Part shown: positions 1 through 6,894 of the stretch, piece after piece
Layout: each line of letters opens with the position of its first letter
How positions within the stretch are numbered: the first letter of the stretch is position 1
Assembly: GCA_009777685.1 (NCBI GenBank)
Contig: WRLJ01000045.1
Span: 1 to 10,232, forward strand
Length of the DNA: 10,232 bases
Origin: Oscillospiraceae bacterium
GTDB taxonomy: Bacteria > Bacillota > Clostridia > Oscillospirales > UBA929
Direction: 5' to 3'
Notes under the pieces: model-generated
What the model was told of the DNA's origin: nothing
The model's database searches: none
The model's input: only the letters and a program-made list of their open reading frames with translations
Position numbers and translations under genes: made by a program

Positions 1-658
1 CGACGTGTTCTATCTGCATTCCCGCCTTCTGGAGCGCGCGGCGCGTCTGGACGAGGCCTACGGCGGCGGTTCGCTGACCGCCCTGCCGGTCATCGAGACG
101 CAGGCCGGCGACATATCGGCCTATATCCCGACCAATGTTATCTCCATCACCGACGGGCAGATTTATCTGGAGGCGGAGCTGTTCAACGACGGCATCCGAC
201 CGGCCATCAACCCGGGCCTGTCCGTATCCCGCGTGGGCGGCTCGGCGCAGATCAAGGCGATGAAAAAGCTCGCCGGCCCGTTGCGCGTGGAGCTGGCGCA
301 GTACCGGGAGCTGGCGGCGTTCGCCCAGTTCGGCTCCGACCTGAACAAGGATACCCTGGACCGCCTGCGGCAGGGCGAGCGCATCGTTGAGATTCTCAAG
401 CAGCCGCAGTACGAGCCGCTGTCCGTCGAGCGGCAGGTGCTGATCCTGTATATCCTGACCAACAAGCACCTGACCGACGTCTATGTGGAGCAGACGCAGG
501 AGTTTGCCGGCGCGTTCCTGACCTTTGTCGGCGAGCGGCACGGCGAGATTCTCGACGAAATCCGGACGGCGCAGGAAATCAACGACGGGCTTGAGGAGAA
601 GATCAAGGCGGCCATCGAAGATTTCAAGCAGTCGCGGAAAGGCAAGAACGCTGAGTAA
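1..658 (+). CDS. atpA: F1Fo ATP synthase subunit alpha, 3' part
   Basis: This is the C-terminal part of the non-catalytic alpha subunit of the F1 head, which alternates with beta in the alpha3-beta3 ring. The gene enters from the left; the reading frame is open from base 2 and the true start and P-loop lie outside the window. About 218 residues are visible. They begin with the family-typical D-V-F-Y-L-H-S-R-L-L-E-R-A-A segment, then I-P-T-N-V-I-S-I-T-D-G-Q-I-Y-L-E and the P-A-I-N-P-G-L-S-V-S-R-V-G-G stretch that contains the alpha arginine near the catalytic site. The rest is the helical C-terminal domain, ending in a charged K-Q-S-R-K-G-K-N-A-E tail. It is followed after 12 bases by atpG, the usual order in the operon. 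Identity is secure; only the 5' end is missing. Confidence 0.97.
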   Translation, partial: DVFYLHSRLLERAARLDEAYGGGSLTALPVIETQAGDISAYIPTNVISITDGQIYLEAELFNDGIRPAINPGLSVSRVGGSAQIKAMKKLAGPLRVELAQYRELAAFAQFGSDLNKDTLDRLRQGERIVEILKQPQYEPLSVERQVLILYILTNKHLTDVYVEQTQEFAGAFLTFVGERHGEILDEIRTAQEINDGLEEKIKAAIEDFKQSRKGKNAE

Positions 659-670
659 CGGGGTGACGCT

Positions 671-1525
671 ATGCCCTCGATGAAGGTCATCAAGCGGAGG
701 ATTGTGAGTGTAACGAGTACCCAGCAGATCATGAAGGCCATGAATCTGGTGGCGGCCTCCAAGCTCCAAAAGGCCAAGGAGCGCCTCAACGAGGTCCGCC
801 CGCTGTTCAACGAAGCCAAGCGCGTGATGGACGGCGTGAAAAGCTCCATCGACACGGCGGACAACATCTTTGTCACCCGCCGTCCCGTCAAGAGCATCGC
901 CTATATCGTGGTGACCAGCGACCGCGGCCTGTGCGGAGGCTATAACCTTGACGTGTCCAAGGAGGCGCTGGCGTTTATCAACGCCCACAAGGACAGCGCG
1001 GCGCATATCATTTCCGTGGGCGCGAAGGGGCTGGATTTTTTCCTGCGGCGCCGGAAGCCCGTCGCCCACCGCTTCGCCGACCGCTCGGACGCCACGGCGT
1101 ACCGAGACGCGGAGGCGCTGGTCAAGCTGATTACTTCGATGTATGTCTCCGGCGAGGCGGACGAGGTCTATGTCATCTATACGCACTTCGCTTCCATGCT
1201 CTCCCATGTGCCGCACATCGTCCGGCTCCTTCCGGTCGGCAGCAGCGCCAACACGGTGGACACCGGAAAGGAAATGCTCTATGAGCCGGAGATCGACACA
1301 TTTCTGGAACACGCGATCCCCATGTATCTGAAGGTGTTTTTATACGGGGCGATGGCGGAGGCGACCGTCTGCGAGCAGGCCGCGCGCATGATGAGTATGG
1401 ACGCGGCCGCCAACAACGCCGAGGAGATCATCGACGATCTGACCCTTGTATACAACCGTGAGCGGCAGGCCATCATCACGCAGGAGCTCAATGAGATCGT
1501 AGGCGGCGCAAACGCCTTGAGCTAG
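671..1525 (+). CDS. atpG: F1Fo ATP synthase subunit gamma
   Basis: This is the central rotor shaft of F1, which couples rotation of the c-ring to conformational change in the beta subunits. The protein has 284 residues, normal for the family. The N-terminal helix has the conserved K-R-R-I-x-S-V-T-S-T-Q-Q-I-x-K-A-M pattern (residues 8-24). The middle carries V-T-S-D-R-G-L-C-G-G-Y-N (81-92). The C-terminal helix carries E-Q-A-A-R-M-M-S-M-D, then the I-D-D-L-T-L-V-Y-N-R-x-R-Q-A-x-I-T-Q-E pattern and a final E-I-V-G-G-A-N-A-L. The start is the ATG at 671, preceded by GGGGTGA at 660-666. It sits between atpA and atpD in the standard order. The 68-base gap before atpD is longer than the other gaps in this operon and holds a hairpin. 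Confidence 0.97.
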   Translation: MPSMKVIKRRIVSVTSTQQIMKAMNLVAASKLQKAKERLNEVRPLFNEAKRVMDGVKSSIDTADNIFVTRRPVKSIAYIVVTSDRGLCGGYNLDVSKEALAFINAHKDSAAHIISVGAKGLDFFLRRRKPVAHRFADRSDATAYRDAEALVKLITSMYVSGEADEVYVIYTHFASMLSHVPHIVRLLPVGSSANTVDTGKEMLYEPEIDTFLEHAIPMYLKVFLYGAMAEATVCEQAARMMSMDAAANNAEEIIDDLTLVYNRERQAIITQELNEIVGGANALS

Positions 1526-1555
1526 CCCGGGGCGCACGAAAAGTTTTTAGTTTTA

Positions 1556-1576
1556 GGCAAACGCGAAGCGTTTGCC
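1556..1576 (+). other. Hairpin in the atpG-atpD gap, next to the atpD ribosome binding site
   Basis: GGCAAACGC (1556-1564) and GCGTTTGCC (1568-1576) form a perfect 9-bp stem closed by a GAA triloop. It ends three bases before the AGGAGG of atpD (1580-1585). There is no T-run after it, so it is not a normal intrinsic terminator, and termination here would cut off the beta subunit. The A/T-rich stretch just upstream (about 1537-1555) is unlike the surrounding G+C-rich coding DNA. Possible roles are an mRNA processing or stability element that adjusts beta relative to gamma, or a copy of an interspersed repeat. The stem is seen directly; the role is inference. Confidence 0.6.
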
Positions 1577-1593
1577 GCGAGGAGGCGGAACCG

Positions 1594-2991
1594 TTGGCGG
1601 AAAAACAAAACATCGGTAAAATCGTTCAAATCATCGGAGCGGTGCTGGACATTCGGTTTGAAGACGAGCTGCCGGCGCTGTACAACGCGATCGAAATACG
1701 CAGCGGCGATGAGATCGTGACGCTGGAGGTCGCCCAGCATCTGGGCGACAATGTCGTACGCTGTATCTCGATGGACTCTACGGACGGGCTTCTGCGGGGG
1801 CTGGACGCGCTGGACACCGGCGCGCCGATCTCTGTGCCTGTCGGGACCGAGACGCTGGGGCGTATGCTGAATGTACTCGGCAACGCCATCGACGGAAAAC
1901 CGGAGATCGAGGCCAAGACGCGCTGGCCGATCCATCGCGCCGCGCCGGGCTTTGTCGATCAGACGACCGCCGCCGAGCTGCTGGAGACGGGCATCAAATC
2001 CGTCGACCTGCTGTGCCCGTATTCCAAGGGCGGCAAAATCGGCCTGTTCGGGGGCGCGGGCGTCGGAAAGACCGTGCTGATCATGGAGCTGATCCGCAAC
2101 ATCGCCACGGAGCACGGCGGCTTTTCGGTGTTTGCCGGCGTGGGTGAACGCACGCGCGAGGGCAATGACCTGTATAACGATATGAGCAAGTCCGGCGTCA
2201 TCAACAAGACCGCGCTGGTGTTCGGACAAATGAACGAGCCGCCCGGCGCGAGGATGCGCGTGGGCTTTTCCGGCCTGACGATCGCGGAGTATTTCCGCGA
2301 TGTGTCCATGCAGGACGTGCTGCTGTTCATCGACAATATCTTCCGCTATGTACAGGCCGGTTCGGAGGTTTCGGCGCTGCTGGGCCGTATGCCGAGCGCC
2401 GTCGGATACCAGCCGACGCTGGCCACCGAGGTGGGAAGCCTCCAGGAGCGCATCACCTCCACCCGCTCCGGCTCCATCACCTCCGTCCAGGCCATTTACG
2501 TCCCCGCCGACGACTTTACCGATCCGGCCGCCGCCACGACGTTCGCGCATCTGGACGCGACCACGGTGCTTTCGCGCGCCATCGTCGAGCAGGGCATATA
2601 TCCGGCCGTCGACCCGCTGGAGTCCACCTCGCGCATCCTGGACAGAAATATATTGGGCGACGCGCATTACAACACGGCGCGCTCGGTGCAGAGCATCCTG
2701 CAGCGCTATAAGGACCTTCAGGACATCATCGCCATCCTCGGTATGGATGAGCTGTCCGAAAACGACAAGCTGATCGTCAACCGCGCCCGAAAGGTGCAGC
2801 GGTTCCTGTCTCAGCCGTTCTATGTGGCCGAGAAATTTACAACGCTGCCGGGCCGGTATGTGCCGGTGGCGGAGACGGTGCGCGGCTTCCAGGAGATCAT
2901 TGACGGCAAGCACGACGACATCCCCGAAGGGTATTTCCTCAACGCGGGCACCATCGACGAGGTGGCCGAAAAGTTCAAGGAAGCGAAATAG
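1594..2991 (+). CDS. atpD: F1Fo ATP synthase subunit beta (catalytic)
   Basis: This is the catalytic subunit of F1, making or hydrolysing ATP at the alpha/beta interfaces. It has 465 residues, normal length. The N-terminal beta-barrel comes first (about 8-80). The Walker A loop G-G-A-G-V-G-K-T is at 153-160, the G-V-G-E-R-T-R-E-G segment with the catalytic Glu at 183-190, and the Walker B region L-L-F-I-D-N at 243-248. Conserved S-A-L-L-G-R-M-P-S-A-V-G-Y-Q-P-T-L-A follows at 260-277. The lever motif reads D-E-L-S-E-N-D at 385-391, one change from the usual DELSEED. The start is a TTG at 1594, fixed by a strong AGGAGG at 1580-1585 with 8-base spacing and by alignment to the family N-terminus. 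A hairpin lies just upstream; atpC follows after 8 bases. Confidence 0.98.
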   Translation: MAEKQNIGKIVQIIGAVLDIRFEDELPALYNAIEIRSGDEIVTLEVAQHLGDNVVRCISMDSTDGLLRGLDALDTGAPISVPVGTETLGRMLNVLGNAIDGKPEIEAKTRWPIHRAAPGFVDQTTAAELLETGIKSVDLLCPYSKGGKIGLFGGAGVGKTVLIMELIRNIATEHGGFSVFAGVGERTREGNDLYNDMSKSGVINKTALVFGQMNEPPGARMRVGFSGLTIAEYFRDVSMQDVLLFIDNIFRYVQAGSEVSALLGRMPSAVGYQPTLATEVGSLQERITSTRSGSITSVQAIYVPADDFTDPAAATTFAHLDATTVLSRAIVEQGIYPAVDPLESTSRILDRNILGDAHYNTARSVQSILQRYKDLQDIIAILGMDELSENDKLIVNRARKVQRFLSQPFYVAEKFTTLPGRYVPVAETVRGFQEIIDGKHDDIPEGYFLNAGTIDEVAEKFKEAK

Positions 2992-2999
2992 GTGATCGT

Positions 3000-3440
3000 A
3001 TGGCGGAAGAGACAAAGCAAGTCCGGCTGCGCATCATAACGCCGGAGGAAATTAAGGTCGACGAGCGGGCCGCTATGATCATCATGCGCTGCACCACCGG
3101 CGACATGGGCATTTTGCCCGGGCACGAGGCGCGTTCGGCGGTATTGGACTACGGCGTGCTGCGCATCCTGAATCCGGACGGTGAGCGCAGAATCGCTGTG
3201 TTCGGCGGTCTGGCGGAGGTGCGTGACGATGTGGTGACCGTGCTGGCCAACGCCGCGGAATGGCCCGAGGACATCGACCGCGCGCGCGCCGAGGCGGACC
3301 GTGAGCTGGCCGAGCGGCGTTTGCAGGAAACGCAGGATGATCTGGAGGTCAGGAGCAATCAGGCGGTCCTGCGCCGGTCACTGGTGCAGATCGAGGTCAG
3401 CTCCTATCCGTTGCTCAGCGTGCCGGTGAAGAAGGAATAA
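3000..3440 (+). CDS. atpC: F1Fo ATP synthase subunit epsilon
   Basis: Epsilon binds the foot of gamma, links it to the c-ring, and in many bacteria restrains wasteful ATP hydrolysis through its C-terminal helices. The 146 residues fit the family. The N-terminal beta-sandwich covers about 8-90, with the recognisable G-D-M-G-I-L-P-G-H-E stretch (34-43) and F-G-G-L-A-E-V-R-D-D-V-V-T-V-L (68-82). The C-terminal part (about 88-130) is rich in Glu, Arg and Ala and predicts the two-helix arm, so inhibition by the arm is possible. The ATG at 3000 is 8 bases after the atpD stop, and the AGGTGA before it overlaps that stop codon, suggesting translational coupling. It is the last gene of the operon and is followed by hairpins and a terminator. 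Confidence 0.95.
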   Translation: MAEETKQVRLRIITPEEIKVDERAAMIIMRCTTGDMGILPGHEARSAVLDYGVLRILNPDGERRIAVFGGLAEVRDDVVTVLANAAEWPEDIDRARAEADRELAERRLQETQDDLEVRSNQAVLRRSLVQIEVSSYPLLSVPVKKE

Positions 3441-3460
3441 CGCGCCGCGTTCCGGCGCGT
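3440..3460 (+). other. Small G+C-rich hairpin after atpC
   Basis: ACGCGCCG (3440-3447) pairs with CGGCGCGT (3453-3460) around a 5-base loop, starting at the last base of the atpC stop codon. No T-run follows. It could protect the 3' end of the atp transcript or help the terminator some 20 bases further on. The pairing is visible; the role is inferred. Confidence 0.5.
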
Positions 3461-3482
3461 TCCCGCGTGACAGAACGATCAG

Positions 3483-3509
3483 GAGGCCGTCCCCCGACGG
3501 CCTCTTTTT
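3483..3509 (+). terminator. Intrinsic terminator of the atp operon
   Basis: GAGGCCGTC (3483-3491) and GACGGCCTC (3496-3504) form a perfect 9-bp stem with a CCCC loop, followed directly by five T (3505-3509). It lies 43 bases after atpC and upstream of the thiI promoter, so it separates the ATP synthase operon from thiI-cinA. Confidence 0.93.
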
Positions 3510-3554
3510 ACTGGCGCGAAACGGGACCCGGTCCGGCCGCGGCTGAAATCCGGG

Positions 3555-3583
3555 TTGCAACCCGCCGCCGGTCACGCTATAAT
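3555..3583 (+). promoter_or_regulatory. Promoter for thiI-cinA
   Basis: TTGCAA (3555-3560) and TATAAT (3578-3583) are separated by 17 bases, a near-consensus housekeeping promoter placed just after the atp terminator. The expected start point is near 3590, giving a leader of under 20 bases that holds the GGGAGGA ribosome binding site (3593-3599). Confidence 0.85.
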
Positions 3584-3606
3584 ATCGGGGATGGGAGGAA
3601 TCCGCT

Positions 3607-4803
3607 TTGTCCCCTGTGTTGATGCTGAAGCTCGGAGAGATGGTGCTGAAGGGCCTGAACCGCGCGCGCTTTGAGCAACGCCTGCTGGATACCCTGCGGC
3701 GGCGTCTGGAGGGCCTGGGCGCGTTTTCCGTGCGCAGCTTGCAATCCACCGTTTATGTGGAGCCGGAGGAGTCCGTCCCCGCCGAACGCCGCGAAACCGT
3801 GGTCTTGCGGGCGCGGGACGCGGCCCTGCGCGTGTTCGGGATCGCCGCCGTCACCGTCGCCGAAAAGACGGCGCCCGATCTCTCCCCGGTTCTGCAGGCC
3901 GCTCTGTCGCACTGCGGCCTGCAAACCGCCCAAACCTTCAAGGTCGAGGCGCGGCGGGCCGACAAGTCCTATCCGCTGACCTCTCCCCAAATCTGCGCGG
4001 AGCTGGGCGCGCGCCTGCTGGAGCGCCTGCCGCATCTGACCGTCGACGTTCACCGCCCGGAGGTTACTGTCTGGGTGGAAATCCGCGAGGGCTTCGCCTA
4101 TGTGCATACCGCGCCTCTGCCGGGCGCGGGCGGGCTTCCGGCGGGGATGAGCGGCAAGGCCGTTTTACTGCTGTCCGGCGGCATCGACTCGCCCGTCGCG
4201 GGCTGGCGCATGGCGCGGCGCGGACTGGAGCTGGTCGCCGTGCATTTCCACAGTTATCCGTATACCTCCCGGGAATCCCTTGAAAAGGTGAGGGAGCTGG
4301 CCTGCCGCTTGGCCGCGTGGCACGGGCCGATGAAGCTGTACACCGTCCCGCTGACCGCCGTGCAGGAGCGGATGCGCGCCGAGGGGCCGGAGGACTACTT
4401 TACCCTCCTTCTGCGCCGCAGTATGGCCCGCATCGCCTCCGCGGTCGCCCTGCGGGAGCGTTGCTCCGCGCTGATCACGGGCGAGAGCCTGGGGCAGGTC
4501 GCCAGCCAGACGCTGGAGGCGATGGCCGTCACGGGAACGGCGTCGACGCTACCCGTCTTCCGCCCGCTGGCGGGCATGGACAAGGAGGAGATCGTGACCA
4601 CGGCGCGGCAGATCGGAACCTTTGAGATTTCCATCCGCCCCTTTGAGGATTGCTGCACGGTGTTCACCCCGCGCCATCCGAGGACCCGGCCCCGGCCGGG
4701 GCCGGTGCTGGACGCCGAGGCGAAGGGGACGTGGATCGCGCTGGAGGGCGAGGCGCTGACCAGCGCCCAACGACCGGAGGTGGCCTATGCCCCGCATTGC
4801 TGA
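3607..4803 (+). CDS. thiI: tRNA 4-thiouridine sulfurtransferase / thiamine biosynthesis protein ThiI
   Basis: ThiI activates U8 of tRNA with ATP and installs sulfur to give 4-thiouridine; in some bacteria it also feeds sulfur to ThiS for the thiazole of thiamine. The 398 residues have the usual order: an N-terminal ferredoxin-like part with L-K-L-G-E-M-V-L-K-G-L-N-R (7-19), a THUMP domain (about 60-168) with F-K-V-E-A-R-R-A-D-K-S-Y-P-L (111-124), then a PP-loop ATPase with S-G-G-I-D-S-P (190-196) and T-G-E-S-L-G-Q-V-A-S-Q-T (291-302). E-D-C-C-T-V-F is at 347-353. There is no C-terminal rhodanese domain, as in the short Bacillota form, so sulfur transfer must use another donor. The TTG start at 3607 is set by the SD GGGAGGA. 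No cysteine desulfurase gene is in the window. The 3' end overlaps cinA by 17 bp. Confidence 0.95.
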   Translation: MSPVLMLKLGEMVLKGLNRARFEQRLLDTLRRRLEGLGAFSVRSLQSTVYVEPEESVPAERRETVVLRARDAALRVFGIAAVTVAEKTAPDLSPVLQAALSHCGLQTAQTFKVEARRADKSYPLTSPQICAELGARLLERLPHLTVDVHRPEVTVWVEIREGFAYVHTAPLPGAGGLPAGMSGKAVLLLSGGIDSPVAGWRMARRGLELVAVHFHSYPYTSRESLEKVRELACRLAAWHGPMKLYTVPLTAVQERMRAEGPEDYFTLLLRRSMARIASAVALRERCSALITGESLGQVASQTLEAMAVTGTASTLPVFRPLAGMDKEEIVTTARQIGTFEISIRPFEDCCTVFTPRHPRTRPRPGPVLDAEAKGTWIALEGEALTSAQRPEVAYAPHC

Positions 4804-6037
4804 AGTCATTGCCGTCGGAACCGAGCTTTTGCTGGGCGGAACGGCCAACACGGACGCCCAGGACATCTCTCAGGGTCTGAGCGAGCTGGGCATCCACTGC
4901 TACTACCACACCACCGTCGGGGATAACCCCGGCCGTCTGCGCGAGGCCCTGCGTATCGCCGCGTCGCGCGCCGATATCCTGATTACGACCGGCGGGCTCG
5001 GCCCGACATACGACGATCTGACCAAGCAGACCGTCTGCGAATTTTTCGGGCGCGGGCTGGTCCCGCACCGGCCAACCTGGGAGCGGATTGAGGCGTATTT
5101 CCGGCGTATCGGCGCGCCGCCGACGGAAAACAACCGCCAGCAGGCGCTGCTGCCGGAGGACTGCGTCATCTTTGAAAACGATTGGGGCACGGCGCCCGGG
5201 TGCGCCTTCCGCGCGGGGGACACGCATATACTGATGCTGCCGGGACCGCCGCGCGAATGCCGGGCCATGTTCCGCGGGTGCGCGATGCCGTACCTGTCCT
5301 CCCTGCGCAGCGGGGCGCTGGTCTCGCGCGTGGTGCGCGTGTTCGGCCTGGGCGAGTCGCGCGTGGAAACGCTCCTGCGGGAACGCATGGAGAACGCCCG
5401 CAACCCCACCATCGCCCCATACGCCAGAGAGGGAGAATGCTTCCTGCGCGTGACGGCTTCCGCCGAAACCGAAGCCGAAGCCCGGGCGCTGACGGACCCC
5501 GTCGTCGCGGAGCTGTGCCGGGTTCTGCATCCCTATGTGTACGGCGTGGATGTCGATTCGCTGGAAAACGTGGTCTTTTCTTTGCTGGAAGGGCATAAGA
5601 AAACACTGGCGGCCGCGGAGAGCTGTACCGGCGGCATGATCGCCGCGCGGCTGACGGCCCTGCCGGGCGTCTCGCGCGTGTTCCGGGGCGGCGTGGTGGC
5701 CTATGACAACCGCGCCAAGCACGGCCTGCTGGGTGTTCCGGAGGATATCCTGCATCGGCACGGCGCGGTCAGCGGCCCCGTCGCCGAAGCGATGGCCCGC
5801 GGCGTCTGCGAGCGCACGGGGGCCTCGCTGGGGCTGGCGGTCACCGGGCTGGCCGGACCGGACGGAGACGGCTCGGATACGCCCGTGGGCACGGTGTTCC
5901 TGGCGCTGTTCGACGCGGAGGACGGGACGCTGAACTGTGTCCGGAAATCGCTGGGCGACGAGCGCCACCGCGTCCGCTCCGCCGCCGCCGGGCACGCGCT
6001 GAACATGGTCCGGCGGCATTTTTCAGAAAAGGGATAG
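4787..6037 (+). CDS. cinA: CinA-family protein: COG1058 domain plus NMN amidohydrolase (PncC) domain
   Basis: This is a two-domain CinA. The C-terminal PncC domain deamidates nicotinamide mononucleotide to nicotinic acid mononucleotide, recycling NAD by-products; the N-terminal COG1058 domain, related to molybdopterin-binding folds, is linked to ADP-ribose pyrophosphatase activity in some homologues. Of 416 residues, 1-170 are the first domain, with V-G-T-E-L-L-L-G (10-17), T-T-G-G-L-G-P-T-Y-D-D-L-T (67-79) and L-P-G-P-P-R-E-C (151-158). Residues 265-413 are PncC, with A-E-S-C-T-G-G (277-283) holding the probable nucleophile Ser279 and A-V-T-G-L-A-G-P-D-G (351-360). The ATG at 4787 lies inside thiI; its GGAGG (4776-4780) is also inside thiI, so the two genes are co-transcribed and probably coupled. 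The name reflects competence induction in other bacteria; no recA neighbour is seen here. Confidence 0.95.
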   Translation: MPRIAEVIAVGTELLLGGTANTDAQDISQGLSELGIHCYYHTTVGDNPGRLREALRIAASRADILITTGGLGPTYDDLTKQTVCEFFGRGLVPHRPTWERIEAYFRRIGAPPTENNRQQALLPEDCVIFENDWGTAPGCAFRAGDTHILMLPGPPRECRAMFRGCAMPYLSSLRSGALVSRVVRVFGLGESRVETLLRERMENARNPTIAPYAREGECFLRVTASAETEAEARALTDPVVAELCRVLHPYVYGVDVDSLENVVFSLLEGHKKTLAAAESCTGGMIAARLTALPGVSRVFRGGVVAYDNRAKHGLLGVPEDILHRHGAVSGPVAEAMARGVCERTGASLGLAVTGLAGPDGDGSDTPVGTVFLALFDAEDGTLNCVRKSLGDERHRVRSAAAGHALNMVRRHFSEKG

Positions 6038-6054
6038 AAAAGTGCAAAAAGGGC

Positions 6055-6084
6055 TTGCAAGTTTTCTATGGGTTGGGTTATACT
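6055..6084 (+). promoter_or_regulatory. Promoter for acpP
   Basis: TTGCAA (6055-6060) and TATACT (6079-6084) with an 18-base spacer lie right after the cinA stop. The predicted start near 6091 gives a leader of about 40 bases ending in a full Shine-Dalgarno. It also rules out the longer in-frame reading that begins with TTG at 6055, because that codon is inside the -35 box. Confidence 0.8.
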
Positions 6085-6129
6085 TCTCATGGAACGATTA
6101 CTCCTGATGACAGAAAGGAGGTTTTCTAT

Positions 6130-6363
6130 ATGAGTCCGACCGCGGAGAAGGTACGCGCCATTCTGGCCGCGCAGTTGGATGTCGACGAGGATAAAATCAG
6201 CAGCGACACCAACATCGCGGAAGAGCTGGGCGCGGATTCCCTCGATCTTGTCGAATTGATGATGAGCATCGAGGAGGAATTCGATGTCACCATCGAGGAG
6301 GACAAGGTCCAGAATTTCAAGACCGTCGTTGACGTAGCCGCATACATTGACGGGTTGCTTTGA
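6130..6363 (+). CDS. acpP: Acyl carrier protein
   Basis: Small acidic carrier that holds growing acyl chains on a phosphopantetheine arm during type II fatty acid synthesis, in the cytoplasm. The 77 residues have normal length and composition. The attachment serine is in G-A-D-S-L-D-L-V-E (residues 35-43, Ser38), followed by the acidic recognition helix M-S-I-E-E-E-F and D-V-T-I-E-E-D. The ATG at 6130 is chosen because AAAGGAGGT (6114-6122) sits 8 bases before it, the best ribosome binding site in the window, as expected for a very abundant protein. It has its own promoter and a long hairpin after it, so it looks monocistronic. No other fab gene is nearby, so it is either the main ACP placed outside the fab cluster or a second copy; the sequence alone does not decide. 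Confidence 0.95.
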   Translation: MSPTAEKVRAILAAQLDVDEDKISSDTNIAEELGADSLDLVELMMSIEEEFDVTIEEDKVQNFKTVVDVAAYIDGLL

Positions 6364-6388
6364 GATTCCGGAGCCAAGCGCGTTAAGA

Positions 6389-6439
6389 CACAAGCAGGGA
6401 AGCCCACGCGCCGCGCGGCGGCGCGTGGGCTTCCTTGTG
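6389..6439 (+). terminator. Very long hairpin after acpP, probable terminator
   Basis: The arms at 6398-6414 and 6418-6434 match perfectly over 17 bp with a GCG loop. The stem continues outward as CACAA (6389-6393) and TTGTG (6435-6439) after a 4-base bulge on the left arm. The bases after the inner stem are only modestly T-rich (TTCCTTGTG), so it is not a textbook intrinsic terminator. Its position, 25 bases after the acpP stop and before the next promoter, argues for a terminator or 3'-end stabiliser. Confidence 0.7.
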
Positions 6440-6504
6440 CTGGAGAGGCGTTTCTGTTGAGCCGGTTTCCATATTGCTCCACGTTTTTTCCGCCCCGCTC
6501 ACGC

Positions 6505-6510
6505 TATACT
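6505..6510 (+). promoter_or_regulatory. -10 element before the split TSUP transporter genes
   Basis: TATACT sits 22 bases before the GTG start at 6532. The context TCACGCTATACT is nearly the same as TCACGCTATAAT in the thiI promoter. No good -35 box is visible at 16-18 bases (CGTTTT at 6482-6487 is the 17-base choice). A start near 6517 would place the AAAGGG ribosome binding site at the very 5' end of the message. It argues against the in-frame TTG at 6457 as a start. Confidence 0.55.
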
Positions 6511-6531
6511 ACACACAAAGGGCGTGAGATT

Positions 6532-6894
6532 GTGAAAACGGCGTCAAAAGCGGCGCTGACCGGCATGGCGGCGGGCTTTGTCAACGGGCTGACGGGTACG
6601 GGCGGCGGGATCGCCGCCGTTCTGCTGTACGCGGGCTGGCTCGGCCTGGAGCGGAAAAAGGCGCTGGCGACCTCGATGCTGACCCTTTTGCCGCTCTGCG
6701 GGCTGTCCGCGCTCATGTACGGCCTGCGGCAGGGCTTTGCGTGGTCGGAGGCGTGGCCGTATCTGGCCGGGGGGCTGGCGGGCGGCGTGCTGGCGGGACG
6801 GTTCTATGGACGCCTCAGCCCGCTGTGGCTGCGGCGGGGCTTTGGCGCGCTGCTGGCCGCGGGCGGGCTGAGGATGCTTTTTTCCTCCGGATGA
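6532..6894 (+). CDS. TauE/SafE (TSUP) family transporter, N-terminal half-protein
   Basis: This is a 120-residue integral membrane protein equal to the first half of a TauE/SafE permease, a family that moves sulfite, sulfoacetate and other small, often sulfur-containing, anions. The Gly-rich signature A-G-F-V-N-G-L-T-G-T-G-G-G-I lies at about 14-27. Four hydrophobic stretches are visible, near 7-31, 45-66, 74-94 and 100-116, separated by Arg/Lys-rich turns (E-R-K-K, W-L-R-R). The GTG at 6532 is preferred: AAAGGG (6517-6522) is 9 bases upstream, the hydrophobic signature starts soon after it, and the -10 box precedes it. The stop overlaps the start of the second half as ATGA, so the pair is translationally coupled. 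Substrate unknown. Half-size is probably genuine, because the partner half has its own start. Confidence 0.85.
   Translation: MKTASKAALTGMAAGFVNGLTGTGGGIAAVLLYAGWLGLERKKALATSMLTLLPLCGLSALMYGLRQGFAWSEAWPYLAGGLAGGVLAGRFYGRLSPLWLRRGFGALLAAGGLRMLFSSG

Noticed and set aside
1522..3015. A 497-codon open frame on the minus strand across atpD
   Set aside because: It is the antisense of a certain atpD gene in G+C-rich DNA. The translation is rich in Arg, His and Gln with no domain, a composition typical of shadow frames.
4664..6019. A 451-codon minus-strand open frame across cinA
   Set aside because: Antisense shadow of a well-supported cinA; composition is low-complexity Arg/Ala/Gly and it has no recognisable motif.
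6055..6129. N-terminal extension of acyl carrier protein
   Set aside because: It would start in the -35 box of the acpP promoter; the ATG at 6130 has a near-perfect ribosome binding site and gives the normal length of 77 residues.
6457..6531. Longer start for the first TSUP half-protein
   Set aside because: The extra 25 residues are polar and precede the promoter-like -10 box; the GTG at 6532 has AAAGGG upstream and starts close to the first membrane segment.
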